Shown here piece after piece: positions 38,516-51,864 of a DNA stretch of 64,000 nt. Position 1 is the first letter of the stretch. Each line of letters begins with the position of its first letter. Below the pieces are notes generated by a model that saw nothing but the letters and a program-made list of their open reading frames with translations, had not been told where the DNA came from and made no database searches. Source of the DNA: Manduca sexta. Lineage: Eukaryota; Arthropoda; Insecta; Lepidoptera; Sphingidae. The stretch spans positions 17,492,777-17,556,776 of the forward strand of contig NC_051141.1 of the NCBI RefSeq assembly GCF_014839805.1. The letters are read 5' to 3'. Both the position numbers and the translations under genes were made by a program.

Positions 38516-40330
38516 GTAAGTACATAATTAGAGTTCCTAGTCCTCGTCGACATATAATGTTTAAAACTACAGTCCTTACCACTAACCCATATACATTGGA
38601 ATTGAATTCGTCTACAAACTGTTATCGAACACTGAGATCCTGAAAACCGTCGCCAGGAAATAGACAAAACCTCTGTCAAGGTCCTTCCTAATCGAAACAA
38701 TCAAAATATTCCGCCGCTAGACTTAAAGCAATCTTAATGAGCATTGACAACGCCAATCCCCGTGTTTAGGGCGAGATTTTTGTGGAAAATGAATTTGACA
38801 TGATTAAAAATATTGTCGTAACTTGTGAGACTGCAACTTAATGTAGTCATGGACAGCAATGTCAAAGCAAGAATTTGCGGGGCATTAAGAGACAGTAACT
38901 AAGATCTCAGGGTGACAAGCACAGTGCTGTTGCTACTGTTTATTGGCAGTTGTGACGGTTAGCGTCAGGCGCACAACTTGCTTGTATTATCTTTCACTTC
39001 TTTAAGAAAAGCTACTGGGAATGGGATGCTTTTGCACAAAGGTAGGAAAGGAGAGCAAAATCAAAAGAATCAATGCACGGAAGGTGTTGAATGAAACATA
39101 GTCAAGGCAACTTTCACTCACTAACGTTAGTTCATTCACTTTTAATAATTATGTAAAGTATTGTCACCAATCGCCACGTTTATACCACAGTGTGATGTCT
39201 GTTATGGTACGTGGCTGTACGAAAGCATGCAAGCGAAGCCAGGTATCTTCTGACAGTGATAAGTAATATGTACTTAGCACCAGTGAACTTACACAGTTAC
39301 CCGCATACGTTCATATTCATGTAAGCATGCTTTTTATAGCACGTTATTTCAGGCACAAAGCATGTACGCTACAAGTTGTTTTATAATTATTATGTGTTAG
39401 TATACGCAAAACTTGTAAAAAAATTGTCAGTAACGCATTCATGTCACCAACATGTCTTATACTGCATAATTCTGACCAGTAAACTACGCAACATGTATAA
39501 TACATGCTTCTGACATGTCGAGTTTGAGCAAGTTTCTGACAAACTGCATACATGCTTTAACAAAATCAACTCTTGGTTTAAACGAGGTGATTTGCATTTA
39601 TAATCAAATAATATTATCTTTATTCACTCCAAACTTCCAAACTGCTTGAAGAGTAGTTTTGAGAAGTTTCAACATATTGAGTGGTTATTATTAGTAATGT
39701 AAGTCACTTATGAACCTAATTTTACGACTTTGTCTAACTACCCTTAATGTAGCGAATAGGCATGATTGGCTGCTGTTTAATAAAGTACAGCACTTAGTTC
39801 TGACGTATTTTAGATGAGTGTCACATTACAAGACATGCTCTATCGCGTATGAGGATTATATTGAGATTATATATAAATGTACGAGATGAGTGTCCGGTTG
39901 GAACTCACGGCATAGTTAGCGTAAGTAAACATAGTTGTAATAAGACTGCACGTGGCCACAACTGCAGCGAAACCGTAGTTTGTGTTTAAATACTTATCAA
40001 GTTACGAAGCGTCATGATCGAGTGAGGGTGTATAGTAATTATTGCGTTCGACTTGTAGTTGGATAATGTGTACCACCTCAACCCACGGCACCGTGGGGAG
40101 GGGTTTGTGGGGGTGATGAGGAGAAGTGACGTGTATGTAAAATTATCATTGTCTATGTTATATTCACCATGTGTACTAACTGTAACTATATACAATATTT
40201 TTCTGTGGATGTGTCTTTAGATATCTGTTTAATATGGTGTATTCCATCGTTATGATACTTCAAATATAAACGTCAAACTTATAATATAAAACCTTGTTTT
40301 AATTCATAAGGAATTTTACTTAAAAAACAC

Positions 40331-40887
40331 ATACATATTGAACTTTTCTGATCACTATCGCCCTGCCTTCATGGGGGACGACTGAGCGGTTATTAGTTAT
40401 CATTGGTGTCACCGTGCTTTGCAAGCCGATTTTGAGTCGATCTAATTTGATGGAACCATCGAGCGACCGCCGGGCATACGCACGGTATAGCAAACAAAAT
40501 TCTACGGTGGCCCTCTTCAGCGCATCGGGAACGCCTCGGCAGGCTTCCTCCGACGGAAGTGTATAAGTTACCGTCCACAGCCGCACCTGCGCAGAGTTGT
40601 CTAGTGCGTGGCGTCTGTTGTGGGGGGAAGAAGAAATGGCTGAGAGGCCGCCGAGTACTGCAGTAAGCTCTAGTTGTCAATGGCCGCATGATGCCTAACT
40701 TCCACGCTGCCGACCATCCTGGGGGCACCCCACAATAACGGCGGACTGCCGCCCGTCCGCAACCTCCCGATAGCCCCTATTAGTCGCCTTTCATGACAGG
40801 CAAGGGATACCGTGGTGGATTTCTCCAAACGACCCCAATACAAAAGGCGAACGATCATGAGAATCATATAGTATGTAACACTACGTA
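40331..40887. other. Spacer between tandem copies 2 and 3, with a retroelement-like fragment
   Basis: The start (GACGACTGAGCGGT; GAGTCGATCTAATTTG; GGAACCATCG) also occurs in the spacer before copy 4. 40655-40820 (CGATAGCCCCTATTAGTCGC, then ACAGGCAAGGGATACCGTGG) resembles the 3' end of a widespread lepidopteran retroelement and is absent from the second spacer, which largely accounts for the 370-bp difference in repeat period. Confidence 0.45.
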
Positions 40888-41877
40888 TGAGCATTCTCAC
40901 AGCGAGCTCAGTGAATCCATTACTAGAAAAAATATGCCCAAGAGTAACAATACCATATCTTTCATATTTTGTTTCTATATACCTATAACTGAAACTCATC
41001 ATGTAAAGGATACAAGGCTTTAGAAGTACCGCCATTGTGTGGTTTTACTATAAAATGACAGGTCAGTATCACTCTAATCAATTATTTCATTAGAATTTCC
41101 ATTATAGTTTAATGTCCTATTGTTAATAATTACAGATACCCAAAACACCAAGAGAGTATACCGCGAGGTGAAAACACTGGCGAACAAATGAAGCTGGAAT
41201 TATCTGTTTACTTACCAGGTATGTCAGTTACAAATATAAACGTATTCTGACCATTTACATTTACACTTAATAAGGGTATTTTGTTCCAGTTTCAACATCG
41301 AGGAGATAATACCGTAACCTGCAGAAGTGTCTCCCCGCTGTTGGGCGAGATGAAGCTCGGCGCCGGGGTCAGTATCATGGCTTTATACCACTCTGCTTGC
41401 AAACCATCGATTATTATAAGTGTTCGTACAATAGACTGCCCATACATGTAATTCTCATTTAATTGTTTCATGAGACAAGGGTCCAGCCAGCGGTGCTGCT
41501 GCGAACTACGTAAGTATCTTCTCAAATCAATCATATAATCTGGTAAATGTCATTTTCCTCATGCATAAATATCTATTATTGCATGCGTTCGGAGCGGAGT
41601 CCCGATCTGTACACGAAACTCGCTCCCGTTTTTATTCATACAGATGCCGGCTTCTCCACCATCACTGCACTGATGTCACGTGAGTGCTTTACCTAATTCA
41701 AATAATTCTTATATACATATAATTAAAGCAATACACTGACGATAGTGTCTTTCTTTACTCAGGACATCACTCTACAAGGTACAACTCCAGCACGGAGGTA
41801 TTTCTCATGTGGCGGTACCCTATACCCTGCTTTTGCATCACAACATTACACTACTTATTATACATATATAAAATAAG

Positions 41878-42366
41878 GCGGCCAGCCAGGAGTACCACTT
41901 ACCTGGCTGCAAGTCTTCCCCCTTATGGAGGAACACTACGACCCGTTCCTCCCAGCGAGAACCCCCCGACACTAAACATCATGCGCATGGAACTATAAGA
42001 ATCAGTTCACTTGGATTCATCGCCTAGGAAGACATCACCATTTGCCACTTCATACCAACATCGCACAGTTAACCATCACTCAGAACCAGTTTGGCTTACA
42101 TATGAATACCGACAAAGCAAGCAAGATTTTCCCGGCACTACTGCAAAGAAACCGGCATATGTCACCGCACCTGCGTCCTGCCACACAAATCTGAAAAGTA
42201 AAATGAATGCGCAAAGATCTGATTTATTGGCAACACAATATTCTGGAAACTAGCTTATTGCCGATCATCAATTGTCGGGGGGAAAGGGGGCCGCGGCAGC
42301 CAGGCAGACCACCCGCCTGGCTGAAGATTTACCCCATCATGGAGGAACACTGCCACCCGTTCCTCC
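41878..42366 (+). other. Duplicated two-stem-loop module, copy 3
   Basis: Module A stems at 41883-41890/41902-41909 and 41927-41934/41945-41952. Module B stems at 42297-42305/42315-42323 and 42341-42348/42359-42366. All are perfect. The G-run before module A has been deleted here, which shifts any reading frame but leaves the stems intact. Confidence 0.65.
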
Positions 42367-43371
42367 GCACAGTTTCACCGCATCGTCTCGAATACGCAGC
42401 AGTAAGTAATTAATATTTCCTCTGTTAAATTTAATTCATTAAAAATGACTCTTTGTCAAAGATTTGTGTTTGTTCTCAGGAAGATTACGCCACAACTATT
42501 TTACCTATTACTACTAAAATAGTATATTCTGCTTCCTGCGTTCCAAGCTTGGTGGAGCTTGACGATTACTTCATAGAGTCATAAACATGGAAAGGTAATT
42601 TCCCTCCAAGTTATACTTCTCTTCGCATTTCGACTCATTTATTTAAGAATTAACAATTTCTTCCGCTTAGATATTTGGTTATTTTTTTTAGACATCATGG
42701 ACTGCGACTAGAAGAGCGGCAGCAACTGCAGCAGCTTCAGTATCCAGCGATCGCTGGCTACCAAGAGGGTCGCGCGGTGACGAGTGAGCAGTCACAAGTT
42801 GTTGCTTGGAGAAGGATTAGACAGAAGAATTCTTCATCACACTAGTCTGCAAGCAGCGGTGAGTTATTCAGAACATTAGATTAAATAACCACAAAATCGA
42901 TTTGAGTAGGCCTTTACGACATATTTCATAGCAGAGGCTTGGAAACAGATCGCCGAATATACAACATAAAAGAGGGAGACGTCAGAGCTGCGGTGCAGAG
43001 ACTATTTGAAGAGAGACAGAACCGAAGAAGACGCTCTTCGGCGGGCTTACATTGTAGATTTAAGGCGTCCTTTGTAAAACACCTAATGTACCTAATATAA
43101 GTGTTAAGCTACCATTTACAACACTGATATGACATGCGTTGAATTTGTATTAAGGTATTTTTGTTATATTCGCCATAAGGTCAACATTTTTATTTCGATG
43201 TACAAGTCTCTGGTTGGTAGGTTCCCTTTATTTTTTCAAATTGTTATCGGATTTCTCTATTCACATTTACGGCAATTATTGGCATAACACTGAGAAGGAA
43301 GGGGCATGCATGAGGTGCTTAGCTCTGTGTTTCCTCCGGTACCGATGTGTTCCATAATACTTTATTACATG

Positions 43372-43414
43372 CTCCTCTTCAGAGCTTACCTATTGGTAAG
43401 CTCCTGAAGAGGAG
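43372..43414. other. Hairpin, copy 3 version
   Basis: The left arm, CTCCTCTTCAG then AGCTTACC, lacks one G of the perfect arm. The loop is TATT and the right arm GGTAAGCTCCTGAAGAGGAG. One bulge separates it from the perfect hairpin of copy 4. Confidence 0.8.
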
Positions 43415-46400
43415 AATGTAGTATTCTGTTTGCAGCATTAGTTTCTACTATCTAAACTACGTGTTCGGTGATCGTACTCGGATGAGACCAATTAGCTGTG
43501 TGCGGTCCCACATCTCACCAGAGTTCTGCGTCTGCAGCGGTAAATGGAAACTTCAGCTCGGACCTCAAGAGCACCTCGCCGGCGCTCTCGGCGGCGACTC
43601 TTCACGACTAGCGCAGATCTTCCAGGTGAGTGTTTTCATTTACCGCTTAACTTTCTTATGAATCATAACATTAGTTCCGTTTATAATTTATACTACCACG
43701 AGAGGTGCAGAATTAGTGTAATGCATAATGATGAGCGACAGTGACCACATGGGATCCTTCATTATTGTTTATACCAGGTCCTATCAAACACAAAGTGACA
43801 AGCGTCGATGAAGGCGGTAGTACTGCGGCGGCGGTCTTCGCAGAACAGCTGGCGACGAGCTGGTGGTCGCGTCTGTGTCCTGAGTCAGCCACACACGTGG
43901 CACACGTGGCACGCCAGGATCACTGACGTCACGTAGCGGCGCGTGATGCATCAGGCACGCGTCCGCGTGGTCGGAGGCCAGCTCGCCAGGACACCCGCGT
44001 GGGTGAGGGGCGCCAACCATTGCGCTACCCAAATGTACGGAGTGAGCGCCCACACCTCATGCGATGGGGCCGCAGAATTGTAATAATTATAGATATCCAT
44101 ATGAGTATAGGTTCGCGGAAAAATTACAATCGCAAAATATAAGTTGTTTGTCTCTATTTACGAAAAATTCCTACATTTTGTATTGTACCTATTTTGATAT
44201 GGATCATAATTGTTAAACGTATTTTCTATGTTTTTCTTACAGCGTTGTATAAAAGTAAACAACATAACCTTAATGTGCAATAAAATTTTAAATGATGTGT
44301 GTTTTATTACATTTAGTTACGGCAGTATTTAACATTAAATTTGTTTCATATACCGTGTTAATATGTATTTATTACATTTGTAATAAATAGTATTTGCCAT
44401 TATTTCGTTTCCCTAAACATTTTTACATGCTATACCATGACTTACTTATTGCCTTTTATTACAGCTTGCGGTTGGAAACTTTTTGTGATTTATACTTACA
44501 ACACTGATTTGTTACTAATATTAATGTTGTAATATGAATGTATCTTTTACATGCAATACAATAAGTTGTTTTTCTTTGTATTTTAGAATAACTTAATTTA
44601 TAAGAAACTAGTAGAACACTTATGTAATATGTCATGATTATACTTACCTTTTTCCAAATGACACCTTAGCTCGAACACGTAAAATAAGGCTGAATATAAC
44701 ATCAGTAAATAATATTGCAGCAAACTTAAGATGGCTCCCATCCTGTCTGATACGCTAGCGTCAGTTTTTGAAAAGGCCCTATAATCTAAGATCTCGTACA
44801 GAATATTTATTATCTGCATCTGTTGGGTCACTGTATTGCACTATGTGCATTCTTTTGTCCATAGTGTCCAGTCTGCGCTACTCTGCGAATACTCCTGCGC
44901 TCTTCACTCCTCTCGCCTCGGCAGCGTCTGAGGCACATCGCTACTGTGCAAAGTCCTGTCTGTAGAACTGAAGTACTTCAATAAACTTCCAACCAGTCCC
45001 GCCATGTTCTGAACGCTCCTAGGCGTGCGCCGCGATGTGAATCGTCTTCTTTATAGACTGTGCTGGCACTCCGGGACGGAGACCACTTCAGCGCCAGGTT
45101 AGATGGTTTTCGTACAAGAAAGCTTCCTAGTAACAACGACTGTATTTGTATCTAGATAGTATTAAATTCTATCATGCGATTTGCTTCAACAGTTTCCGGT
45201 CGCGACTGAAGGTCTCCTCTTCCGGCACTGGCATCAGAGCACAGCACGCCTGTGAGCTGCACCACCACTAGCGGGCCACCTGACACTCATGTAAGTACAT
45301 GTTCTGTAATATAATTGTATTGTGAATATCAAAACCTATGTATATATGGCAAAAAAATCTTAAAATCTAATCTATCTAATATTTTGTTGTTATAGATTGA
45401 AAGAACTCATTTTTTGCACGCTGGTGGAATGGAGGTAAAGGAATCACGTATCTCGAAAACCGGAGACAGCACATCTAGTGTCAGCACTAGTTAATGAAAC
45501 AGTCGTAAGTACATAATTAGAGTTCCTAGTCCTCGTCGACATATAATGTTTAAAACTACAGTCCTTACCACTAACCCATATACATTGGAATTGAATTCGT
45601 CTACAAACTGTTATCGAACACTGAGATCCTGAAAACCGTCGCCAGGAAATAGACAAAACCTCTGTCAAGGTCCTTCCTAATCGAAACAATCAAAATATTC
45701 CGCCGCTAGACTTAAAGCAATCTTAATGAGCATTGACAACGCCAATCCCCGTGTTTAGGGCGAGATTTTTGTGGAAAATGAATTTGACATGATTAAAAAT
45801 ATTGTCGTAACTTGTGAGACTGCAACTTAATGTAGTCATGGACAGCAATGTCAAAGCAAGAATTTGCGGGGCATTAAGAGACAGTAACTAAGATCTCAGG
45901 GTGACAAGCACAGTGCTGTTGCTACTGTTTATTGGCAGTTGTGACGGTTAGCGTCAGGCGCACAACTTGCTTGTATTATCTTTCACTTCTTTAAGAAAAG
46001 CTACTGGGAATGGGATGCTTTTGCACAAAGGTAGGAAAGGAGAGCAAAATCAAAAGAATCAATGCACGGAAGGTGTTGAATGAAACATAGTCAAGGCAAC
46101 TTTCACTCACTAACGTTAGTTCATTCACTTTTAATAATTATGTAAAGTATTGTCACCAATCGCCACGTTTATACCACAGTGTGATGTCTGTTATGGTACG
46201 TGGCTGTACGAAAGCATGCAAGCGAAGCCAGGTATCTTCTGACAGTGATAAGTAATATGTACTTAGCACCAGTGAACTTACACAGTTACCCGCATACGTT
46301 CATATTCATGTAAGCATGCTTTTTATAGCACGTTATTTCAGGCACAAAGCATGTACGCTACAAGTTGTTTTATAATTATTATGTGTTAGTATACGCAAAA

Positions 46401-47330
46401 CTTGTAAAAAAATTGTCAGTAACGCATTCATGTCACCAACATGTCTTATACTGCATAATTCTGACCAGTAAACTACGCAACATGTATAATACATGCTTCT
46501 GACATGTCGAGTTTGAGCAAGTTTCTGACAAACTGCATACATGCTTTAACAAAACCAACTTTTGGTTTAAACGAGGTGATTTGCATTTATAATCAAATAA
46601 TATTATCTTTATTCACTCCAAACTTCCAAACTGCTTGAAGAGTAGTTTTGAGAAGTTTCAACATATTGAGTGGTTATTATTAGTAATGTAAGTCACTTAT
46701 GAACCTAATTTTACGACTTTGTCTAACTACCCTTAATGTAGCGAATAGGCATGATTGGCTGCTGTTTAATAATAAAGTACAGCACTTAGTTCTGACGTAT
46801 TTTAGATGAGTGTCACATTACAAGACATACTCTATCGCGTATGAGGATTATATTGAGATTATATATAAATGTACGAGATGAGTGTCCGGTTGGAACTCAC
46901 GGCATAGTTAGCGTAAGTAAACATAGTTGTAATCAGACTGCACGTGGCCAAAACTGCAGCGAAACCGTAGTTTGTGTTTAAATACTTATCAAGTTACGAA
47001 GCGTCATGATCGAGGGAAGGTGTATAGGAATTATTGCGTTCGACTTGTAGTTGGATAATGTGTACCACCTCAACCCACGGCACCGTGGGTAGGGGTTTGT
47101 GGGGGTGATGAGGAGAGGTGACGTGTATGTAAAATGTTTATTGTCTATTTTATATTCACCATGTGTGTACTAACTGTAACTATATACTATATTTTTCTGT
47201 GGATGTATCTTTAGATATCTGTTTAATATGGTGTATTCCATCGTTATGATACTTCAAATATAAACGTCAAACTTATAATATGAAACCTTGTTTTAATTCA
47301 TAAAAAAAGTCATTTAAAAAACACCGCCCA

Positions 47331-47496
47331 GACTTCGTGGAGGGCGACTGAGCGGTGCCTTAGAAGCCTACGTTGAGTCGATCTCATTTGTTGGAACCAT
47401 CGGGAGACCGCGGGGCCGAGTCCATAACGATATATACAACCCTACGCACGGTATGGCAAACAAAACTCTACGGTGGCCCTCTTCGGCGCATACGTA
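47331..47496. other. Short spacer between tandem copies 3 and 4
   Basis: GGGCGACTGAGCGGTGCC, GTTGAGTCGATCTCATTTG and GGTGGCCCTCTTCGGCGCAT match the start of the other spacer. The retroelement-like 3' part is absent. Confidence 0.5.
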
Positions 47497-48510
47497 TGAG
47501 CACTCTCACAGCGAGCTCAGTGAATCCATTACTAGAAAAAGTATGCCCAAGAGTAACAATACCATATCCTTCATCTTTTGTTTCTATTTACCTATAACTA
47601 AAACTCACTATGTAAAGGATACAGGGCTTTAGAAGTACCACCATGGTGTGGTTTTACTATCAAACGACAGGTCAGTATCACTCTAATCAATTATTTCATT
47701 AGAATTTCCATTATAGTTTAATGTCCTATTGTTAATAATTACAGATACCCAAAACACCAAGAGAGTATACCGCGAGGTGAAAACACTGGCGAACAAATGA
47801 AGCTGGAATTATCTGTTTACTTACCAGGTATGTCAGTTACAAATATAAACGTATTCTGACCATTTACATTTACACTTAATAAGGGTATTTTGTTCCAGTT
47901 TCAACATCGAGGAGATAATACCGTAACCTGCAGAAGTGTCTCCCCGCTGTTGGGCGAGATGAAGCTCGGCGCCGGGGTCACTATCATGGCTTTATACCAC
48001 TCTGCTTGCAAACCATCGTTTATTATAAATGTTCGTACAATACACTGTCCATACATGTAATTCTCATTAAATTGTTTCATGAGACAAGGGTTCAGCCAGC
48101 AGTGTTGCAGCGCGTTTTGTAAGTATCTCATCTCAAATCAATCGTGTAAATCGGTTGTTATCGTTTTCCTCATGCATAAATATCTTTCTATTATTGCATG
48201 CGTCCGGAGCGGAGTCACAGGCCGTACACGAAACTCGCTCTCGTTGTTGTTCATCCAAATGCTGGCTTCTCCATCATCACCGCACTGATGTCACGTGAGT
48301 GCTTTACCTAATTCAAATTATTCTTATATTCGTATAAATAAAACAATACTCTGACGATAATGTCTTTCTTTACTCAGGAAGATCACTCTACAGGGTACAA
48401 CTCAAGCACGGAGGTATTTCTCGTATGGCAGTAGTCAATACACTGCACACCCAGCACAGCTGTCAAACTTGCATCGCAATATTACACTACTTATTATATA
48501 AATCAAAAAA

Positions 48511-49018
48511 ATGGGGAGGGGGGACCGCGGCCAGCCAGGAGTTCCACCTACCTGGCTGCAAGTCTTCCCCCTTAACGAAGGAACACTACGACACGTTCCT
48601 CCCCAGCGAGAATCCCCCGACGTTGAACTTCATGCGCATGGAACTATAAGTATCAGTTCACTTGAATTCATCGCCTGGGAAGACATCACCATTTGCCACT
48701 TTATACCAACATCGCACAGCTAACCATCACTCAGAACCAGTTTGACTTACATAGGAGTACCGACAATGCAAGCAAGATTTTCCTCGGCACTCCTGCAAAG
48801 AAATCGGCATATGTCACCGCACCTGCGTCCTGCCACACAAATCTGAAAAGTAGAATGAATGCGCAAAGATCTGATTTATTGGCAACACAATATTCTGGAA
48901 ACTAGCTTATTGCCGATCATCAATTGTCGGAGGGAAAGGGGGCCGCGGCAGCCAGGCAGACCACCCGCCTGGCTGAAGATTTACCCCATCATGGAGGAAC
49001 ACTGCCACACGTTCCTCC
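48511..49018 (+). other. Duplicated two-stem-loop module, copy 4
   Basis: Module A: perfect CAGCCAGG/CCTGGCTG (48532/48551) and GAAGGAAC/GTTCCTCC with one mismatch (48577/48595). Module B: perfect CAGCCAGGC/GCCTGGCTG (48949/48967) and GGAGGAAC/GTTCCTCC (48993/49011). Confidence 0.65.
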
Positions 49019-50030
49019 GCACAGTTTCACCGCATCGTCTCGAATACGCAGCAGTAAGTAATTAATATTTCTTCTGTTAAATTTAATTCATTAAAAATTA
49101 CTCTTTGTCAAAGATTTGTGTTTGTTCTCAGGAAGATTACGCCACAACTATTTTACCTATTACTACTAAAATAGTATATTCTGCTTCCTGCGTTCCAAGC
49201 TTGGTGGAGCTTGACGATTACTTCACAGCGTCATAACCATAAGGTAATTTCCCTAAATAATATACAAGTTATACTTCTCTTCGCATTTCGACTCATTTTT
49301 TTAAGAATAAACAATTTCTTTCGCTTAGTTATTTGGATATTTTGTTTTAGACATCATGGACTGCGACTAGACGAGGGGCAGCAACTGTAGCAGCTTCAGT
49401 ATCCAGCGATCGCTGGCTACCAAGAGGGTCGCGCGGTGACGGTGAGCAGTCACAAGTTGTTGCTTGGAGAAGGATTAGACAGAAGAATTCTTCTCATCAC
49501 TAGTCTGCAAGCAGCGGTGAGTTATTCAGAACATTAGATTAAATAACCACAAAATCGATTTGAGTAGGCCTTTACGACATATTTCATAGCAGTGGCTTCT
49601 TGGAAACAGATCGCCAAATATACAACATAAAGAAGAGACGTCAGAGCTGCGGTGCAGAGACTATTTGGAAGAGAGACAGAACCGAAGAAGACGATCTTCC
49701 GCGGGCTTACATTGTAGATTTAAGGCGTTCTTTTGTAAAACACCTAATGTACCTAATATAAGTGTTGTAAGCTACCATTTACAACACTGATATGACATGC
49801 GTTGAATTAGTATTAAGGTATTTTTGTAATATTCGACATAATGTCAACATTTTTATTCCGAGTTACAAGTCTCTCGTTGTTCGGTTCACTTATTTTTTTC
49901 AAATTGTTATCGGATTTCTCTATTCACATTTACGGCAATTATTGGCATAACACTGAGAAGGAAGGGGCATGCATGAGGTGCTTAGCTCTGTGTTTCCTCC
50001 GGTACCGATGTGTTCCATAATACTTTATTG

Positions 50031-50086
50031 TACATGCTCCTCTTCAGGAGCTTACCTATTGGTAAGCTCCTGAAGAGGAGAATGTA
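50031..50086. other. Perfect 20-bp hairpin, copy 4 version
   Basis: CTCCTCTTCAGGAGCTTACC (50037-50056), loop TATT, then its exact reverse complement (50061-50080). After one mismatch, TACAT (50031-50035) faces ATGTA (50082-50086). Confidence 0.9.
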
Positions 50087-50101
50087 GTATTCTGTTTGCA
50101 G

Positions 50102-50276
50102 CATTAGTTTCTACTATCTAAACTACGTGTTCGGTGATCGTACTCGGATGAGACCAATTAGCTGTGTGCGGTCCCACATCTCACCAGAGTCTGCGTCTGC
50201 AGCGGTAAATGGAAACTTCAGCTCGGACCTCAAGAGCACCTCGCCGGCGCTCTCGGCGGCGACTCTTCACGACTAG
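50102..50276 (+). CDS. Candidate terminal exon, 57 codons, copy 4
   Basis: Same acceptor, length and frame as 36469-36643, ending TAG at 50274. Beginning ISFYYLNYVFGDR, it is near-identical to copy 2. The upstream phase is unresolved and no family was recognised. Confidence 0.25.
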
Positions 50277-51864
50277 CGCAGATCTTCCAGGTGAGTGTTT
50301 TCATTTACTGCTTAACTTTCTTATGAATCATAACATTAGTTCCGTTTATAATTTATACTACCACGAGAGGTGCAGAATTAGTGTAATGCATAATGATGAG
50401 CGACAGTGACCACATGGGATCCTTCATTATTGTTTATACCAGGTCCTATCAAACACAAAGTGACAAGCGTCGATGAAGGCGGTAGTACTGCGGCGGCGGT
50501 CTTCGCAGAACAGCTGGCGACGAGCTGGTGGTCGCGTCTGTGTCCTGGAGTCAGCCACACACGTGGCACACGTGGCACGCCAGGATCACTGACGTCACGT
50601 AGCGGCGCGTGATGCATCAGGCACGCGTCCGCGTGGTCGGAGGCCAGCTCGCCAGGACACCCGCGTGGGTGAGGGGCGCCAACCGTTGCGCTACCCAAAT
50701 GTACGGAGTGAGCGCCCACACCTCATGCGATGGGGCCGCAGAATTGTAATAATTATAGATATCCATATGAGTTTAGGTTCGCGGAAAAATTACAATCGCA
50801 AAATATACAAGTTGTTTGTCTCTATTTACTGCGAAAATTCCTACATTTTGTATTGTACCTATTTTGATATGGATCATAATTGTTAAATGTATTTTCTATG
50901 TTTTTCTTACAGCGTTGTATAAAAAGTAAACAACATAACCTTAATGTGCAATAAAATTTTAAATGATGTGTGTTTTATTACATTTAGTTACGGCAGTATT
51001 TAACATTAAATTTGTTTCATATACCGTGTTAATATGTATTTATTACATTTGTAATAAATAGTATTTGCCATTATTTCGTTTCCCTTAAACATTTTTACAT
51101 GTTATACTATGACTTACTTATTGCCTTTTATTACAGCTTGCGGTTGGAAACTTTTTTGTGATTTATACTTACAACACTGATTTGTTACTAATATTAATGT
51201 TGTAATATGAATGTACTTTTTATATGCAATACAATAAGTTGTTTTTCTTTGTATTTTAGAATAACTTAATTTATAAGAAACTAGTAGAACACTTATGCAA
51301 ATATGTCATGATTATACTTACCTTTTTCCAAATGACACCTTAGCTCGAACACGTAAAATAAGGCTGAATATAACATCAGTAAATAATATTGCAGCAAACT
51401 TAAGATGGCTCCCATCCTGTCTGATACGCTAGCGTCAGTTTTTGAAAAGGCCCTATAATCTAAGATCTCGTACAGAATATTTATTATCTGCATCTGTTGC
51501 CTTACTGTGCTGCACTATGTGCATTCTTTTGTCCTTAGTGTCCAGTCTGCGCTACTCTGCGAATACTCCTGCGCTCTTCACTCCTCTCGCCTCGGCAGCG
51601 TCTGAGGCACATCGCTACTGTGCAAAGTCCTGTCTGTAGAACTGAAGTACTTCAATAAACTTCCAACCAGTCCCGCCATGTTCTGAACGCTCCTAGGCGT
51701 GCGCCGCGATGTGAACGTCTCTTTATAGACCGTGCTGGCACTCCGGGCCGGAGACCACTTCAGCGCCAGGTTAGATGGTTTTCGTACAAGAAAGCTTCCT
51801 AGTAACAACGACTGTATTTGTATCTAGATAGTATTGAATTCTATCATGCGATTTGCTTCAACAG

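Larger units (their letters stand above)
33908..40330 (+). repeat. Gene-like tandem unit, copy 2 (young)
   Basis: Opens with GCATTCTCACAGCGAGCTCA and ends in the AT-rich stretch after TTTTAATTCATAAGG. Exon-like blocks with canonical junctions include 34156-34238 (ACAG/..CCAG|GTATGT), 34310-34387 (CCAG/..GGG|GTCAGT), 34674-34699 (ACAG/..CAC|GTGAGT), 35732 on (TTTTAG acceptor), 36469-36643, 38205-38302 and 38408-38515. It carries both stem-loop modules, a hairpin at 36411 and an old SINE remnant near 38885-38985 shared with copies 3 and 4. The coordinate offset to copy 3 varies between 6968 and 6989 along the unit through small indels. No protein was recognised; it may be a decayed gene or a structured noncoding RNA. 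Confidence 0.8.
40888..47330 (+). repeat. Gene-like tandem unit, copy 3 (young, frame-broken)
   Basis: Opens TGAGCATTCTCACAGCGAGC. Collinear with copy 2 and almost base-for-base the same over long stretches (for example 45290-46790 against 38300-39790). It differs by small indels that break the candidate frames: an extra T in the 43436 block, GACTGA in place of GACCGA in the 45193 block, an extra A in the 45396 block, and two extra bases in the 44988-45097 block. This looks like the dead member of the young set. Confidence 0.8.

Noticed and set aside
39344..39553. 69-codon minus-strand frame identical in copies 2, 3 and 4
   Set aside because: Identity follows from recent duplication; no splice or family support, and the region is CATGT-rich low-complexity sequence.
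33908..47330. Assembly duplication as the full explanation for copies 2-4
   Set aside because: Not excluded, but the copies differ by indels, by spacer content and by a mosaic of substitutions, which a simple duplicated contig would not show. Listed as the first thing to test.
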